The notes under the pieces were generated by a model, which saw only the letters and a list, made by a program, of their open reading frames with translations, was not told where the DNA came from and ran no database searches. Shown piece after piece: positions 52,012 through 64,000 of a stretch of 64,000 nt of DNA. This stretch comes from Virgibacillus sp. NKC19-16. Lineage in GTDB: Bacteria > Bacillota > Bacilli > Bacillales > Amphibacillaceae. Within the stretch, counting starts at the first letter, position 1; each line of letters begins with the position of its first letter. The stretch spans positions 678,001 to 742,000 of the forward strand of contig NZ_CP074373.1 in NCBI RefSeq assembly GCF_021560035.1. Direction: 5' to 3'. A program made the position numbers and the translations under genes.

Positions 52012-52083
52012 ATGGTCAGACATCATAAACGCAACTAACATCCCGAAGGATATCATAAGCGTTAATACATTTGTAATGTCCAT
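52003..52083 (-). CDS. Holin-like small toxin (type I toxin-antitoxin)
   Basis: 26 residues: MDITNVLTLMISFGMLVAFM, then MSDHKK. A single hydrophobic helix with a short charged tail, preceded by GGGAGGTG. This is the putative holin-like toxin pattern (Hol_Tox) of Bacillus type I systems. A plus-strand RNA is predicted to overlap its 3' end. Confidence 0.75.
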   Translation of the reverse strand: MDITNVLTLMISFGMLVAFMMSDHKK

Positions 52084-52349
52084 AGGCAACACCTCCCTTC
52101 TTGGAAGTGTCCAAAAAGGTCAATCGGTGCGCCACCCCTCATGCGAAGCGAAATCTATTGTTGTTTTTAGTATAACATGTATTCTTATTGAATTGTGGAT
52201 TCAGCTACATTTTATAAACTCATCACAGACGAACAGCATTTATGTTGTAAGAAAATTATGGTTTCAGAAAAAGGTTGGTTGGATAACCGACTGAAGCTGA
52301 GCTTCATAGTAACATAATCTTCTATTCTAATTGATTGTTCTGTAATTCG

Positions 52350-52374
52350 AAGGGGCGCGATTGTTTTATAAAAG
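52350..52374 (+). repeat. Cassette repeat fragment, rightmost copy
   Basis: AAGGGGCGCGATTGTTTTATAAAAG. The rest of 52100-52680 shows no gene I can support. Confidence 0.5.
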
Positions 52375-52684
52375 TAAAGAATTTTAACAACCTCGAATTA
52401 TTTAGTGGATCGTCTATTACGAATAAAGATTAAATTTATGTATAAAGTCGTGTTTCTTCCTTATTAATTGTAATTTAATAAATAGAGCAATTGATTGATG
52501 AGTTGTAAAGTCCAGCTAAATTTTGACCCAGAAAAGCTTGACATAAATTTATTTTTTATGTATAGTAAACGGTGTTGTTGAAAAAGACATTGCTTTTGGA
52601 TGTGTTAAAGAGTTTTCTAAAACACGAACATAGACAATTGATATTATGTTAAAGTTCGGTATTTCTGATATGTTTTCACTTCCG

Positions 52685-52715
52685 GTTTTACTCCATAAAA
52701 AGTATAAAAAAGCAT
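52685..52715 (+). other. Candidate integrase arm-type sites, right end
   Basis: GTTTTACTCCAT (52685-52696) equals 17319-17330, and TAAAAAAGCAT (52705-52715) is the inverse of 17303-17313. Confidence 0.65.
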
Positions 52716-52787
52716 AAACAAATAGAAAGAGTATAATCAAGTAGACTTATATTAAGGATTTATAACAGTTAGTGTGGTTTCTCTATA

Positions 52788-52839
52788 TTGAGGGCCTAGT
52801 GGAGTTAATCCCGTGTGGGTTCAAGTCCCACCGACCGCA
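52788..52839 (+). pseudogene. Right attachment site: displaced 3' half of tRNA-Leu
   Basis: The anticodon loop onward of a tRNA-Leu (TTGAGGGCCTAGTGG, variable arm, T arm GGGTTCAAGTCCC, acceptor CGACCGCA) without a 5' half. Joined to 17128-17158 it would give a complete tRNA-Leu(GAG) with a different variable and T stem from the present gene. It is attR of the integrated region and probably the original chromosomal 3' end. Confidence 0.88.
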
Positions 52840-52899
52840 CTCGAAAAAATATTTGCAATCAGTTGCTAGGATATGTTATATTGAAAAACGTGCTTCTAA

Positions 52900-52976
52900 G
52901 CGCCCGTAGCTCAATTGGATAGAGCGCTTGACTACGGATCAAGAGGTTAGGGGTTCGACTCCTCTCGGGCGCACCA
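52900..52976 (+). tRNA. tRNA-Arg (ACG)
   Basis: Anticodon ACG in TTGACTACGGATCAA; CCA encoded. Confidence 0.95.
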
Positions 52977-52981
52977 TTATA

Positions 52982-53058
52982 CGGGAAGTAGCTCAGCTTG
53001 GTAGAGCACTTGGTTTGGGACCAAGGGGTCGTAGGTTCGAATCCTGTCTTCCCGACCA
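52982..53058 (+). tRNA. tRNA-Pro (TGG)
   Basis: Anticodon TGG in CTTGGTTTGGGACCAAG; CCA encoded. Confidence 0.95.
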
Positions 53059-53140
53059 TGTAAATATACAGGTGCTACAGATTTGCAGAGGAAATAGAAA
53101 TATGAAAGATCAACAGGATAATATATTATTTTTATATCAT

Positions 53141-53214
53141 GCGGGTGTAGTTTAGTGGTAAAACCTCAGCCTTCCAAGCTGATGACGAGGGTTCGATTCC
53201 CTTCACCCGCTCCA
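53141..53214 (+). tRNA. tRNA-Gly (TCC)
   Basis: Anticodon TCC in CAGCCTTCCAAGCTG; CCA encoded. Confidence 0.95.
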
Positions 53215-53229
53215 ATTATCTTATTATTT

Positions 53230-53303
<74 letters not shown>

Positions 53304-53330
53304 TTTTGCTTACTGAAGCAAAAAAACATA

Positions 53331-53359
53331 TTGACTTAAATGAGACAGTGTGTTATATT
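53331..53359 (+). promoter_or_regulatory. rrn promoter P1
   Basis: TTGACT, 17 bp, TATATT, about 290 bases upstream of the 16S gene. Confidence 0.75.
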
Positions 53360-53425
53360 AAGAAAGTCGCCATTTTGAGGGCGTCCGAAACATCATTTTC
53401 TTAAAAGAAAAGTTAAAAGAAACTA

Positions 53426-53455
53426 TTGACTTTTAGAGAATGAATGTGATATATT
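53426..53455 (+). promoter_or_regulatory. rrn promoter P2
   Basis: TTGACT, 18 bp, TATATT, about 200 bases upstream of 16S. The tandem P1/P2 layout is usual for Bacillus rrn operons. Confidence 0.75.
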
Positions 53456-53651
53456 TAAAAAGTTGCTAATTTAACGCAACAAATGAATTTGCTCTTTGAA
53501 AACTGAACAAAACAACCAGTATGTCAAACAGATATTAGTGGTAAGATATCGAAGGTCAGATTATTATAATCTGAATGGAAGATTTTAAACCCTAAATCAA
53601 TTTTTAAGCTAAGACATTATATGATTGATTGGTGTCAATTATATTCAAACT

Positions 53652-55232
<1,581 letters not shown>

Positions 55233-55394
55233 TTAGAAGGAACGCTGGAGGTCTTAGACCTCTGGTCGGGACATACATGGTTGTTTGGTTCAGTTTTGAG
55301 AGAGTAAATCTCTCTTTTTGTACCTTGAAAACTAAATAAGAGTAATAACGACATCAAAAAATGTAAGTTCTTTGGAACCATTAACTAGTAATTT

Positions 55395-58312
<2,918 letters not shown>

Positions 58313-58379
58313 AATTTCTTTTTTGATGGTCGTTCACGAAACTCTTATTTAGTTTTTAGGGTATAAATGAAAAAAACCC

Positions 58380-58408
58380 TTGCATTTTCTATTAGAAATG
58401 CATATAAT
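58380..58408 (+). promoter_or_regulatory. Promoter-like sequence between 23S and 5S
   Basis: TTGCAT (58380-58385), 17 bp, TATAAT (58403-58408), about 67 bases before 5S. It could make 5S and tRNA-fMet/Asp separately. Confidence 0.6.
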
Positions 58409-58475
58409 ATATCTTGTCTTCATTTTAAAGAAGGAAGTTCTGATTGATCAACACAGAACGACTTAACACGTTAGG

Positions 58476-58592
58476 TCTGGTAGTAATAGCGGAGAGGTCA
58501 CACCTGTCCCCATGCCGAACACAGAAGTTAAGCTCTCCAGCGCCGATGGTAGTTGGGGCTTTGCCCCTGCAAGAGTAGGACGCCGCCAGGCC
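58476..58592 (+). rRNA. 5S ribosomal RNA
   Basis: TCTGGTAGTAATAGCGGAGAGG to CGCCGCCAGGC with the conserved CCGAACACAGAAGTTAAGC block; about 117 bases. Confidence 0.95.
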
Positions 58593-58690
58593 TTTCAGAT
58601 ATATAACAAGCCACTAGTTGAATAGTTAAATTAATTTGTAACACACTAGGTGTAAATCTAAGTAAGATATTAGAATTATATTACTCATAT

Positions 58691-58767
58691 CGCGGGGTGG
58701 AGCAGTCTGGTAGCTCGTTGGGCTCATAACCCAGAGGTCGTAGGTTCAAATCCTGCCCCCGCAACCA
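58691..58767 (+). tRNA. Initiator tRNA-fMet (CAT)
   Basis: Anticodon CAT; GGG/CCC anticodon stem pairs and an unpaired first position (C against A) mark the initiator type; CCA encoded. Confidence 0.93.
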
Positions 58768-58919
58768 AAATATTTCAACTAACTACACTGTATAGTTTTC
58801 TCTGCTAGTTAAAAATATTAACGTGTTCTAATGCAATTAAAATACTTTAACTGACTACACCGAATTACAGTTATTTATAAATTAAAAAGTAGTAGTAACC
58901 AAACAAGTTAATCAAATTT

Positions 58920-58996
58920 GGTCCGGTAGTTCAGTTGGTTAGAATGCCTGCCTGTCACGCAGGAGGTCGCGGGTTCGAGTCCCGTCCGGACCGCCA
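58920..58996 (+). tRNA. tRNA-Asp (GTC)
   Basis: Identical to the gene at 16459-16535; anticodon GTC; CCA encoded. Confidence 0.95.
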
Positions 58997-59015
58997 CTTT
59001 AAAAAATGTTTATTC

Positions 59016-59052
59016 ACACATAATTTCTTTCAAGAAATTTATGTGTTTTTTT
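59016..59052 (+). terminator. Terminator of the rrn-tRNA unit
   Basis: ACACATAATTTCTT and AAGAAATTTATGTGT form a long stem with one bulge, followed by TTTTTTT. Confidence 0.85.
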
Positions 59053-59234
59053 ATATAAAAACATAATACATAGAAGAAACGATCCTTAACTAAAACACCC
59101 TTATTTATCCTCTCATTTTAGATCTCCCCAGCACTTTCCAGAAAATAAAACTCTATTATTATCGATTATTTTTTCTTTTTTGCTGTCTTTTTGCTATCAT
59201 TAGTGTAGTACTGTTAAAAATGAAATGGTGATGA

Positions 59235-60203
59235 ATGATGGATGAATTTTCATTTATAGATTCGATTAGACAACAGTTTTATAGGCAACCAACCTTAATG
59301 AAAGGTATCGGCGATGATGCAGCTGTTTTTCGTCAGCACACGCAGGACATTGTGACAGCTGTGGATACCTTTGTGGAAGACATCCATTTTTCCAAAAATA
59401 CGATGGAAGCTTATCATGTTGGTTATCGTGCACTTGCAGCAAATATAAGTGATTTGGCGGCGATGGGAGCCTCGCCTGCTTTTTATCTTGTATCCATTGT
59501 GATTCCGGAATCCTGGTCTGAGAGAGAACTGGCGCATATTTTCACTGGAATGAAAGAATTGGCGTCCCTTTATAAGATGGATTTAATTGGGGGAGATACG
59601 GTGTCTGGAAATGAACTTATATTATCCGTAACGGTTATTGGTTATGCGGATAAGGGAAAAGCTCGTTATCGCAGTACCGCGCGTGATGGTGATATTGCTT
59701 TCGTAACAGGCACACTAGGAGATTCACGAGCAGGGTTTCATATATTGACAAGTGAGGGTGACTATAGGGATGCGCGTTATTTTATCGAAAGACATCAATC
59801 ACCCAGTCCCCGGGTTGAATTCGCGAAAGGTTTAAACAAGTTATCACGCACAGCTTTAAATGATATCAGTGATGGACTTGCAAGTGAAGCTACCGAGATT
59901 GCGGAGGCGTCCCAAGTTACGATAACAATACATGATGATTATATCCCGACAAGCAAGTCATTCAATCAATTTCCTGAAGATCTGCAACATAAATGGAAAC
60001 TTTATGGTGGAGAGGACTTTGAGTTGTTAGGGACCGTCTCAAGCAGTGACTGGGAAATCGTGAAAGAAATTGCTGATGAAACGAATACGAAAATATCTAA
60101 AATTGGCTATGTAACTGTGGATGCAGATTACGGTGGCATATTTTTAGTTCAACATAATAAACGCGAACGCATATACAAGAAAGGGTATACCCATTTAAAG
60201 TAG
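59235..60203 (+). CDS. thiL: Thiamine-monophosphate kinase ThiL
   Basis: ThiL makes thiamine diphosphate from the monophosphate with ATP. The 322-residue protein has the family motifs GIGDDAAVFR, AVDTFVEDIHF, ANISDLAAMGASP, DLIGGDTVSG, LNDISDGLASEA and YGGEDFELL. ATG 59235 or 59238 behind GGTGATGA. It heads the same gene group as Bacillus ydiA-ydiE. Confidence 0.93.
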   Translation: MMDEFSFIDSIRQQFYRQPTLMKGIGDDAAVFRQHTQDIVTAVDTFVEDIHFSKNTMEAYHVGYRALAANISDLAAMGASPAFYLVSIVIPESWSERELAHIFTGMKELASLYKMDLIGGDTVSGNELILSVTVIGYADKGKARYRSTARDGDIAFVTGTLGDSRAGFHILTSEGDYRDARYFIERHQSPSPRVEFAKGLNKLSRTALNDISDGLASEATEIAEASQVTITIHDDYIPTSKSFNQFPEDLQHKWKLYGGEDFELLGTVSSSDWEIVKEIADETNTKISKIGYVTVDADYGGIFLVQHNKRERIYKKGYTHLK

Positions 60204-60211
60204 GTGTCTTA

Positions 60212-60676
60212 ATGATTGATTATCAAATAAAAACATATACTACCTTAGAAACTACACAGCTGGCTCAAGCGTTAGCTGTACTACTTAGACCTGGTGATTT
60301 AATCACATTAGATGGTGAGCTTGGAACGGGCAAAACCACGTTTACAAAGGGGCTTGGTACTGGACTTGGGATTAAACGTACAATTAGCAGTCCAACGTTT
60401 ACGATTGTAAAGGAATATGAAGGGGAGCTGCCTTTATATCATATGGATGCCTATCGCCTGCAAGATTCAGATGAGGATATTGGTTTTGAGGAATATTTTG
60501 ATGGGGAAGGCGTTACAGTGGTGGAATGGGCAACGTATATTGAAGAATTTCTACCCGACGAACGGCTAAAAATTATGATCAGTTATATCGACGAGCATAC
60601 AAGAGGTTTTGATTTAACCCCTGTAGGCGACCATTATCAATGGGTGGTTAAGGAGTTACAGCATTCAAATTTATAA
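60212..60676 (+). CDS. tsaE: TsaE, ATPase of the tRNA t6A complex
   Basis: 154 residues with Walker A LDGELGTGKTTFTKG (about 35-43), SSPTFTIVKEY and YHMDAYRL. TsaE hydrolyses ATP to reset the TsaB-TsaD complex, which adds threonylcarbamoyl to adenosine 37 of tRNA. Confidence 0.93.
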   Translation: MIDYQIKTYTTLETTQLAQALAVLLRPGDLITLDGELGTGKTTFTKGLGTGLGIKRTISSPTFTIVKEYEGELPLYHMDAYRLQDSDEDIGFEEYFDGEGVTVVEWATYIEEFLPDERLKIMISYIDEHTRGFDLTPVGDHYQWVVKELQHSNL

Positions 60677-60712
60677 GAGATTGGAACACGAACGATAAGG
60701 AGTTACGTTTTA

Positions 60713-61411
60713 ATGAATATACTTGCAATTGATACATCGAATCACGTATTGGGTGTTGCAGTCATGAAAGATGATAAAATCGCTGGTGAAGTGGTTACAA
60801 ATTTAGCAAAAAATCACTCCGTACGATTAATGCCGGCAATTGATAAATTAATGCGTGAGGTGCAAATTACACCAGAGCAATTAGATAAAATTGTTGTGGC
60901 AAAAGGTCCTGGATCCTATACGGGGGTCCGAATTGGTGTTGCAACTGCGAAATCGCTGGCCTGGGCATTAAATATTCCAATCGTAGGTGTATCCAGCCTG
61001 GAGGTCCTCAACTTTCAAGGGCGTTTTTTCAATGGAGCAATCTGCCCGTTTTTTGATGCACGGCGCGGGTTGGTTTATACCGGATTGTATAAATGGAAAA
61101 ATAGCACGCTTGAAACAATAGTTGAAGAAACAAATATGTTAATGGAAGATTTTCTAAAAATGCTTGCAAAGGAAGAAAGGAAAGTACTTTTCTTGAGTCC
61201 AGATATTTCATTGCATCAAAAAGCGATAACAGAAAGTTTAGGCGAGCTCGCCGTTATACCTGAAGGCCCTTATCATGTCGCAAAGCCCTCCTACTTGGCT
61301 TTAGCAGGGTTGAACCGTGAGCCTGATAACCTACATACATTAACACCCAATTACCTTCGCTTGGCAGAGGCAGAAGCCAATTGGAAGAAGCAGCAAAAGG
61401 AAAAGCAGTAA
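60713..61411 (+). CDS. tsaB: TsaB, partner of TsaD in t6A synthesis
   Basis: 232 residues, ASKHA fold (ILAIDTSNHVLGVAVMKDD, VAKGPGSYTGVRIGVATAK, PFFDARRGLVYTGLYKW). It binds TsaD and TsaE. The stop lies 1 base before the rimI start. Confidence 0.93.
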   Translation: MNILAIDTSNHVLGVAVMKDDKIAGEVVTNLAKNHSVRLMPAIDKLMREVQITPEQLDKIVVAKGPGSYTGVRIGVATAKSLAWALNIPIVGVSSLEVLNFQGRFFNGAICPFFDARRGLVYTGLYKWKNSTLETIVEETNMLMEDFLKMLAKEERKVLFLSPDISLHQKAITESLGELAVIPEGPYHVAKPSYLALAGLNREPDNLHTLTPNYLRLAEAEANWKKQQKEKQ

Positions 61412-61412
61412 C

Positions 61413-61859
61413 ATGGGTGAGATGGTTATTCGGGAAATGGAACTTGCTGACGTGGACCAAGTCATGGAAGTCGAGGTAGCAACTTTCGCAGCGCCTTGGC
61501 CGACGGACATCTTTTATCAGGAAATTTTGGATAATGAACATGCTTTTTATTTCGTTATGGAATTAGATAAAAAAATTATTGGGTATATTGGGACATGGAT
61601 TGTAATCGATGATATGCAAATTACGAATATTGCTGTTACGCCTGCGTATCGCGGAATGAAATTGGGAGAAATGCTTTTCAGGTATACGATCCAATTCGCG
61701 ATAAAATTAGGGGTTGCTCGTTTGTCCCTTGAAGTGAGAAAATCAAATATAGTCGCACAAAAAATGTACCGTAAATTTGGACTTGTCCCTGGTGGTATCC
61801 GGAAAAATTATTATGCGGTTGATCAGGAAGATGCTATAGTAATGTGGGTGAACTTATGA
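61413..61859 (+). CDS. rimI: Ribosomal protein alanine N-acetyltransferase RimI-like
   Basis: 148 residues, GNAT fold ([56 protein letters not shown]). It likely acetylates the N-terminus of bS18 or related proteins. Its stop overlaps the tsaD start (TTATGATG). Confidence 0.9.
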   Translation: MGEMVIREMELADVDQVMEVEVATFAAPWPTDIFYQEILDNEHAFYFVMELDKKIIGYIGTWIVIDDMQITNIAVTPAYRGMKLGEMLFRYTIQFAIKLGVARLSLEVRKSNIVAQKMYRKFGLVPGGIRKNYYAVDQEDAIVMWVNL

Positions 61860-62869
61860 TGAAAAAAGATATGCATATACTCGGAATCGAAACAAGCTGT
61901 GATGAAACGGCTGTAGCTATTGTTAAAAATGGTACAGAAATTGTCTCAAATGTTGTTGCCTCACAAATCGAAAGCCATAAGCGCTTTGGTGGGGTTGTTC
62001 CGGAAATTGCCTCCAGACACCATGTCGAGCAGATGACAATCGTGTTGGAACAAGCATTTGAAGAAGCTAAGCTAGCATGGGAATCGATTGATGCAATAGC
62101 TGTAACAGAAGGCCCGGGTCTTGTTGGAGCATTACTTGTCGGTGTTAATTCTGCAAAGGGTCTGGCTTTTGCAAAACAAAAGCCGTTGGTCGGCGTACAT
62201 CACATTGCTGGCCATATCTACGCAAATCGATTGGAAGAGGAATTTGAATTTCCGCTCCTTGCTCTAATCGTTTCAGGTGGTCATACAGAACTTGTCTTGA
62301 TGAGGGATCATGGGAATTATGAACTGATTGGTGAAACACGTGATGATGCAGCCGGAGAGGCTTATGATAAGGTTGCTCGAATGTTGAATTTGCCGTATCC
62401 GGGTGGCCCGGAAGTCGATCGCTTAGCTGCCAAAGGCGTGGAAAATATAACATTTCCACGGGCATGGTTAGATGAGGGAAGCTATGATTTTAGTTTTAGT
62501 GGACTTAAATCTTCCGTTATTAACACTATCCACAACGGGCAACAACGTGGGGATGAATTAAAAGCCGAGGATATTGCCGCGAGTTTTCAGGCAAGTGTTG
62601 TTGATGTATTGACAACAAAAACAGTAAAAGCAGCAAAACAGTATAACGCAAAACAAGTCATTGTTGCTGGTGGCGTAGCTGCAAATAAAGGATTGAGAAC
62701 CGCAATGAAGGAGCAATTTGCCCAAATGCAAATCCCGTTATTAATTCCGCCATTAAAGTTATGTACAGATAATGCAGCAATGATTGCAGCTGCTGGGACG
62801 ATTGCTTTTGAACAGGGAAAACGATCAGAACTGGACCTTAATGCACGTTCTTCATTAGAATTGAATTAA
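61856..62869 (+). CDS. tsaD: TsaD, catalytic subunit of tRNA t6A synthesis
   Basis: 337 residues, Kae1/TsaD family: [16 protein letters not shown], the metal-binding His pair [34 protein letters not shown] and [13 protein letters not shown]. It transfers threonylcarbamoyl to tRNA A37. ATG 61856 overlaps the rimI stop; a GTG at 61844 is upstream. Confidence 0.94.
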   Translation: MMKKDMHILGIETSCDETAVAIVKNGTEIVSNVVASQIESHKRFGGVVPEIASRHHVEQMTIVLEQAFEEAKLAWESIDAIAVTEGPGLVGALLVGVNSAKGLAFAKQKPLVGVHHIAGHIYANRLEEEFEFPLLALIVSGGHTELVLMRDHGNYELIGETRDDAAGEAYDKVARMLNLPYPGGPEVDRLAAKGVENITFPRAWLDEGSYDFSFSGLKSSVINTIHNGQQRGDELKAEDIAASFQASVVDVLTTKTVKAAKQYNAKQVIVAGGVAANKGLRTAMKEQFAQMQIPLLIPPLKLCTDNAAMIAAAGTIAFEQGKRSELDLNARSSLELN

Positions 62870-62873
62870 CAAG

Positions 62874-63037
62874 TTATTCACAGGGATGTGGATGATATTC
62901 AAGAGAACGCGATTTATCTATGATGGTTTTGTGGATGAAAAATGTGGGTAAAATCTATAAATACTGTGGATAATGTGCATAACTTTGTTAACAACTTGTG
63001 TTTACGCTATTTTTTGGGGAGTCCTCCCTGTGGATTA
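62874..63037. promoter_or_regulatory. DnaA-box cluster downstream of tsaD
   Basis: Seven 9-mers like TTATNCACA: TTATTCACA (62874), TGTGGATGA (62887 and 62930), TGTGGGTAA (62943), TGTGGATAA (62965, perfect reverse of TTATCCACA), TGTGCATAA (62974) and TGTGGATTA (63029). All but the first are on the minus strand. B. subtilis has a DnaA-box cluster beside the same gene (gcp). Confidence 0.75.
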
Positions 63038-63088
63038 CTAAAATTAATCAACATTTGATAGAGGAAAGAAATTTGGTGAGATATTGCT

Positions 63089-64000
63089 ATGTCTAAAAAG
63101 CAATCCTATTATATACAAAGTGATTTTATATTTTTATTTATTTTATTTGTTTGTACCAGCTTACTTGCGCTATATAATGCACAGCAGTTAGAACAAAATG
63201 AAGGAAGTAATTTTGTTCTCTTGCAGGCCATCTGGTTTAGTATTGGTGCGTGTGTTGTAGCAGCTATTCAATTCATTGATATGGACCAATTATATAAAGC
63301 TAGTATTTTTATCTATGGATTTGGTGTGCTTGTTCTTGCTGTATTGTTAGTGAGTCCGGAAAGTATTGCGCAGCCGGTGAATGGTGCGAAAAGCTGGTTT
63401 CAGTTGTTTGGTGTTTCTATGCAGCCAGGCGAGTTTGCGAAGATTTCCACCATTATATTTTTGGCGGCAACGATAAGCAGGCATAAAACAAAATTTGAAG
63501 CAAATACATTGAAAACAGATAGCTATTTATTGCTCAAACTTATTACAATTACAGTTATCCCGGTTTTTCTTATTATGCAGCAGCCTGACTTTGGAACGGC
63601 TATGGTTTATCTGTTTATTGTGGGTATCATTATTATTTTGTCCGGAATCGATTGGAAAATTATAACGGCGTTAATTGTTGGCAGTTTGACAATCCTCGCA
63701 GCAGTCTTTACACTTGTTATCCAATTCCCTGAAGCTGCCGGGGAGCTTGGAATTGAGCGATATCAGGTGGACCGGATAATGACCTGGTTTGACCCAACTC
63801 AACCTTCCAGTGACGCAACCTGGCACTTTGATCGTGCCCATATGGCATTGGGGTCAGGAAGTCTATTTGGCAAAGGCTTGGGCAACTTGGAAGTGCCATA
63901 TCCAGAGGCACACACCGACTTTATCTTTTCTGTTATTGGAGAAAGCTTTGGTTTTATAGGTAGCGCAGTTGTCATCTTCTTGTATTTTATGCTGTTATAT
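63089..64000 (+). CDS. FtsW/RodA/SpoVE family protein (cut by window end)
   Basis: The open frame has about 304 residues with no stop before the window end. It has many membrane helices and the SEDS signatures NGAKSWFQLFGVSMQPGEFAK and PDFGTAMVYLF, then the large extracellular loop (ERYQVDRIMTWFDPTQ) and GSGSLFGKGLGN. SEDS proteins are peptidoglycan glycosyltransferases. RodA type is more likely than FtsW, but not certain. Confidence 0.88.
   Translation, partial: MSKKQSYYIQSDFIFLFILFVCTSLLALYNAQQLEQNEGSNFVLLQAIWFSIGACVVAAIQFIDMDQLYKASIFIYGFGVLVLAVLLVSPESIAQPVNGAKSWFQLFGVSMQPGEFAKISTIIFLAATISRHKTKFEANTLKTDSYLLLKLITITVIPVFLIMQQPDFGTAMVYLFIVGIIIILSGIDWKIITALIVGSLTILAAVFTLVIQFPEAAGELGIERYQVDRIMTWFDPTQPSSDATWHFDRAHMALGSGSLFGKGLGNLEVPYPEAHTDFIFSVIGESFGFIGSAVVIFLYFMLLY

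Noticed and set aside
18463-52374. CRISPR array explanation for the repeats
   Set aside because: The spacing is gene-sized and variable, the repeats are imperfect and there are no cas genes.
18463-52374. Classical integron
   Set aside because: No intI-type integrase or attI is seen; the only tyrosine recombinase is of ICEBs1 type. The resemblance is in layout only.
19215-52374. Cassette repeats as simple transcription terminators
   Set aside because: The hairpins are not followed by T-runs, and the second GGGCC...GAATAA half has no place in a terminator.

Overview
The window is chromosomal DNA of a low-GC Gram-positive endospore-forming type (Bacillaceae). The evidence is a complete rsb-sigB operon, GGAGG-type ribosome binding sites, TTG/GTG starts, a Bacillus-like gene order (rsb-sigB, tex, sprT, trnS-like tRNA cluster with an ICEBs1-type element, thiL-tsaE-tsaB-rimI-tsaD) and a Bacillus-type rrn operon. 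A gas vesicle cluster and the general look of the proteins suggest an aquatic or halotolerant genus such as Virgibacillus or Oceanobacillus; that genus guess is inference.

Layout. 1-3921: end of rsbS, then rsbT, rsbU, rsbV, rsbW, sigB, rsbX, the sigma-B stress operon, with a clear sigma-B promoter overlapping the end of rsbU. 3970-4220: a 21-bp tandem repeat. 4345-6516: tex. 7026-13675: thirteen gas vesicle genes in one direction (gvpP-Q-B-R-N-F-G-L-S-K-J-T-U). 13875-15338: a catalase on the minus strand with a PerR-like box. 15535-15993: sprT-like gene. 16183-17211: eight tRNA genes.

17128-52839 is a large mobile region in the last tRNA-Leu gene of that cluster. The 3' half of the tRNA gene occurs again at 52788-52839 with different sequence, and a shared 12-bp motif plus an 11-bp inverted motif lie just inside both ends. 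The core (24343-39933) is an ICEBs1/Tn916-family conjugative element: int, immA-like, immR, xis-like, helP, conQ, oriT, nicK, sso-like hairpin, conB-conE, conG, cwlT and a YddJ-like lipoprotein. On both sides of the core (18460-24160 and 40470-52374) are mostly single, co-oriented small genes (msrA, GNAT, DJ-1/PfpI, PhzF, GrpB, uppP, kinases, VOC, small membrane proteins). They are separated by about two dozen copies of one structured intergenic repeat (GGGCGC, a GAATAA box, a GCGCC return arm, GGGCCATTT, a second GAATAA box). This resembles an integron cassette array without a visible integron integrase and is the most unusual feature of the window. An ORF-less group II intron, a type I holin-like toxin locus and two LexA-box-controlled transcription units are embedded in it.

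52900-58996: tRNA-Arg, Pro, Gly, Ile, a 16S-23S-5S rRNA operon, tRNA-fMet and tRNA-Asp. 59235-62869: thiL and the tsaE-tsaB-rimI-tsaD genes (thiamine pyrophosphate and tRNA t6A synthesis). 62874-63037: a cluster of DnaA-box-like 9-mers. 63089 to the window end: an incomplete SEDS (FtsW/RodA) gene.
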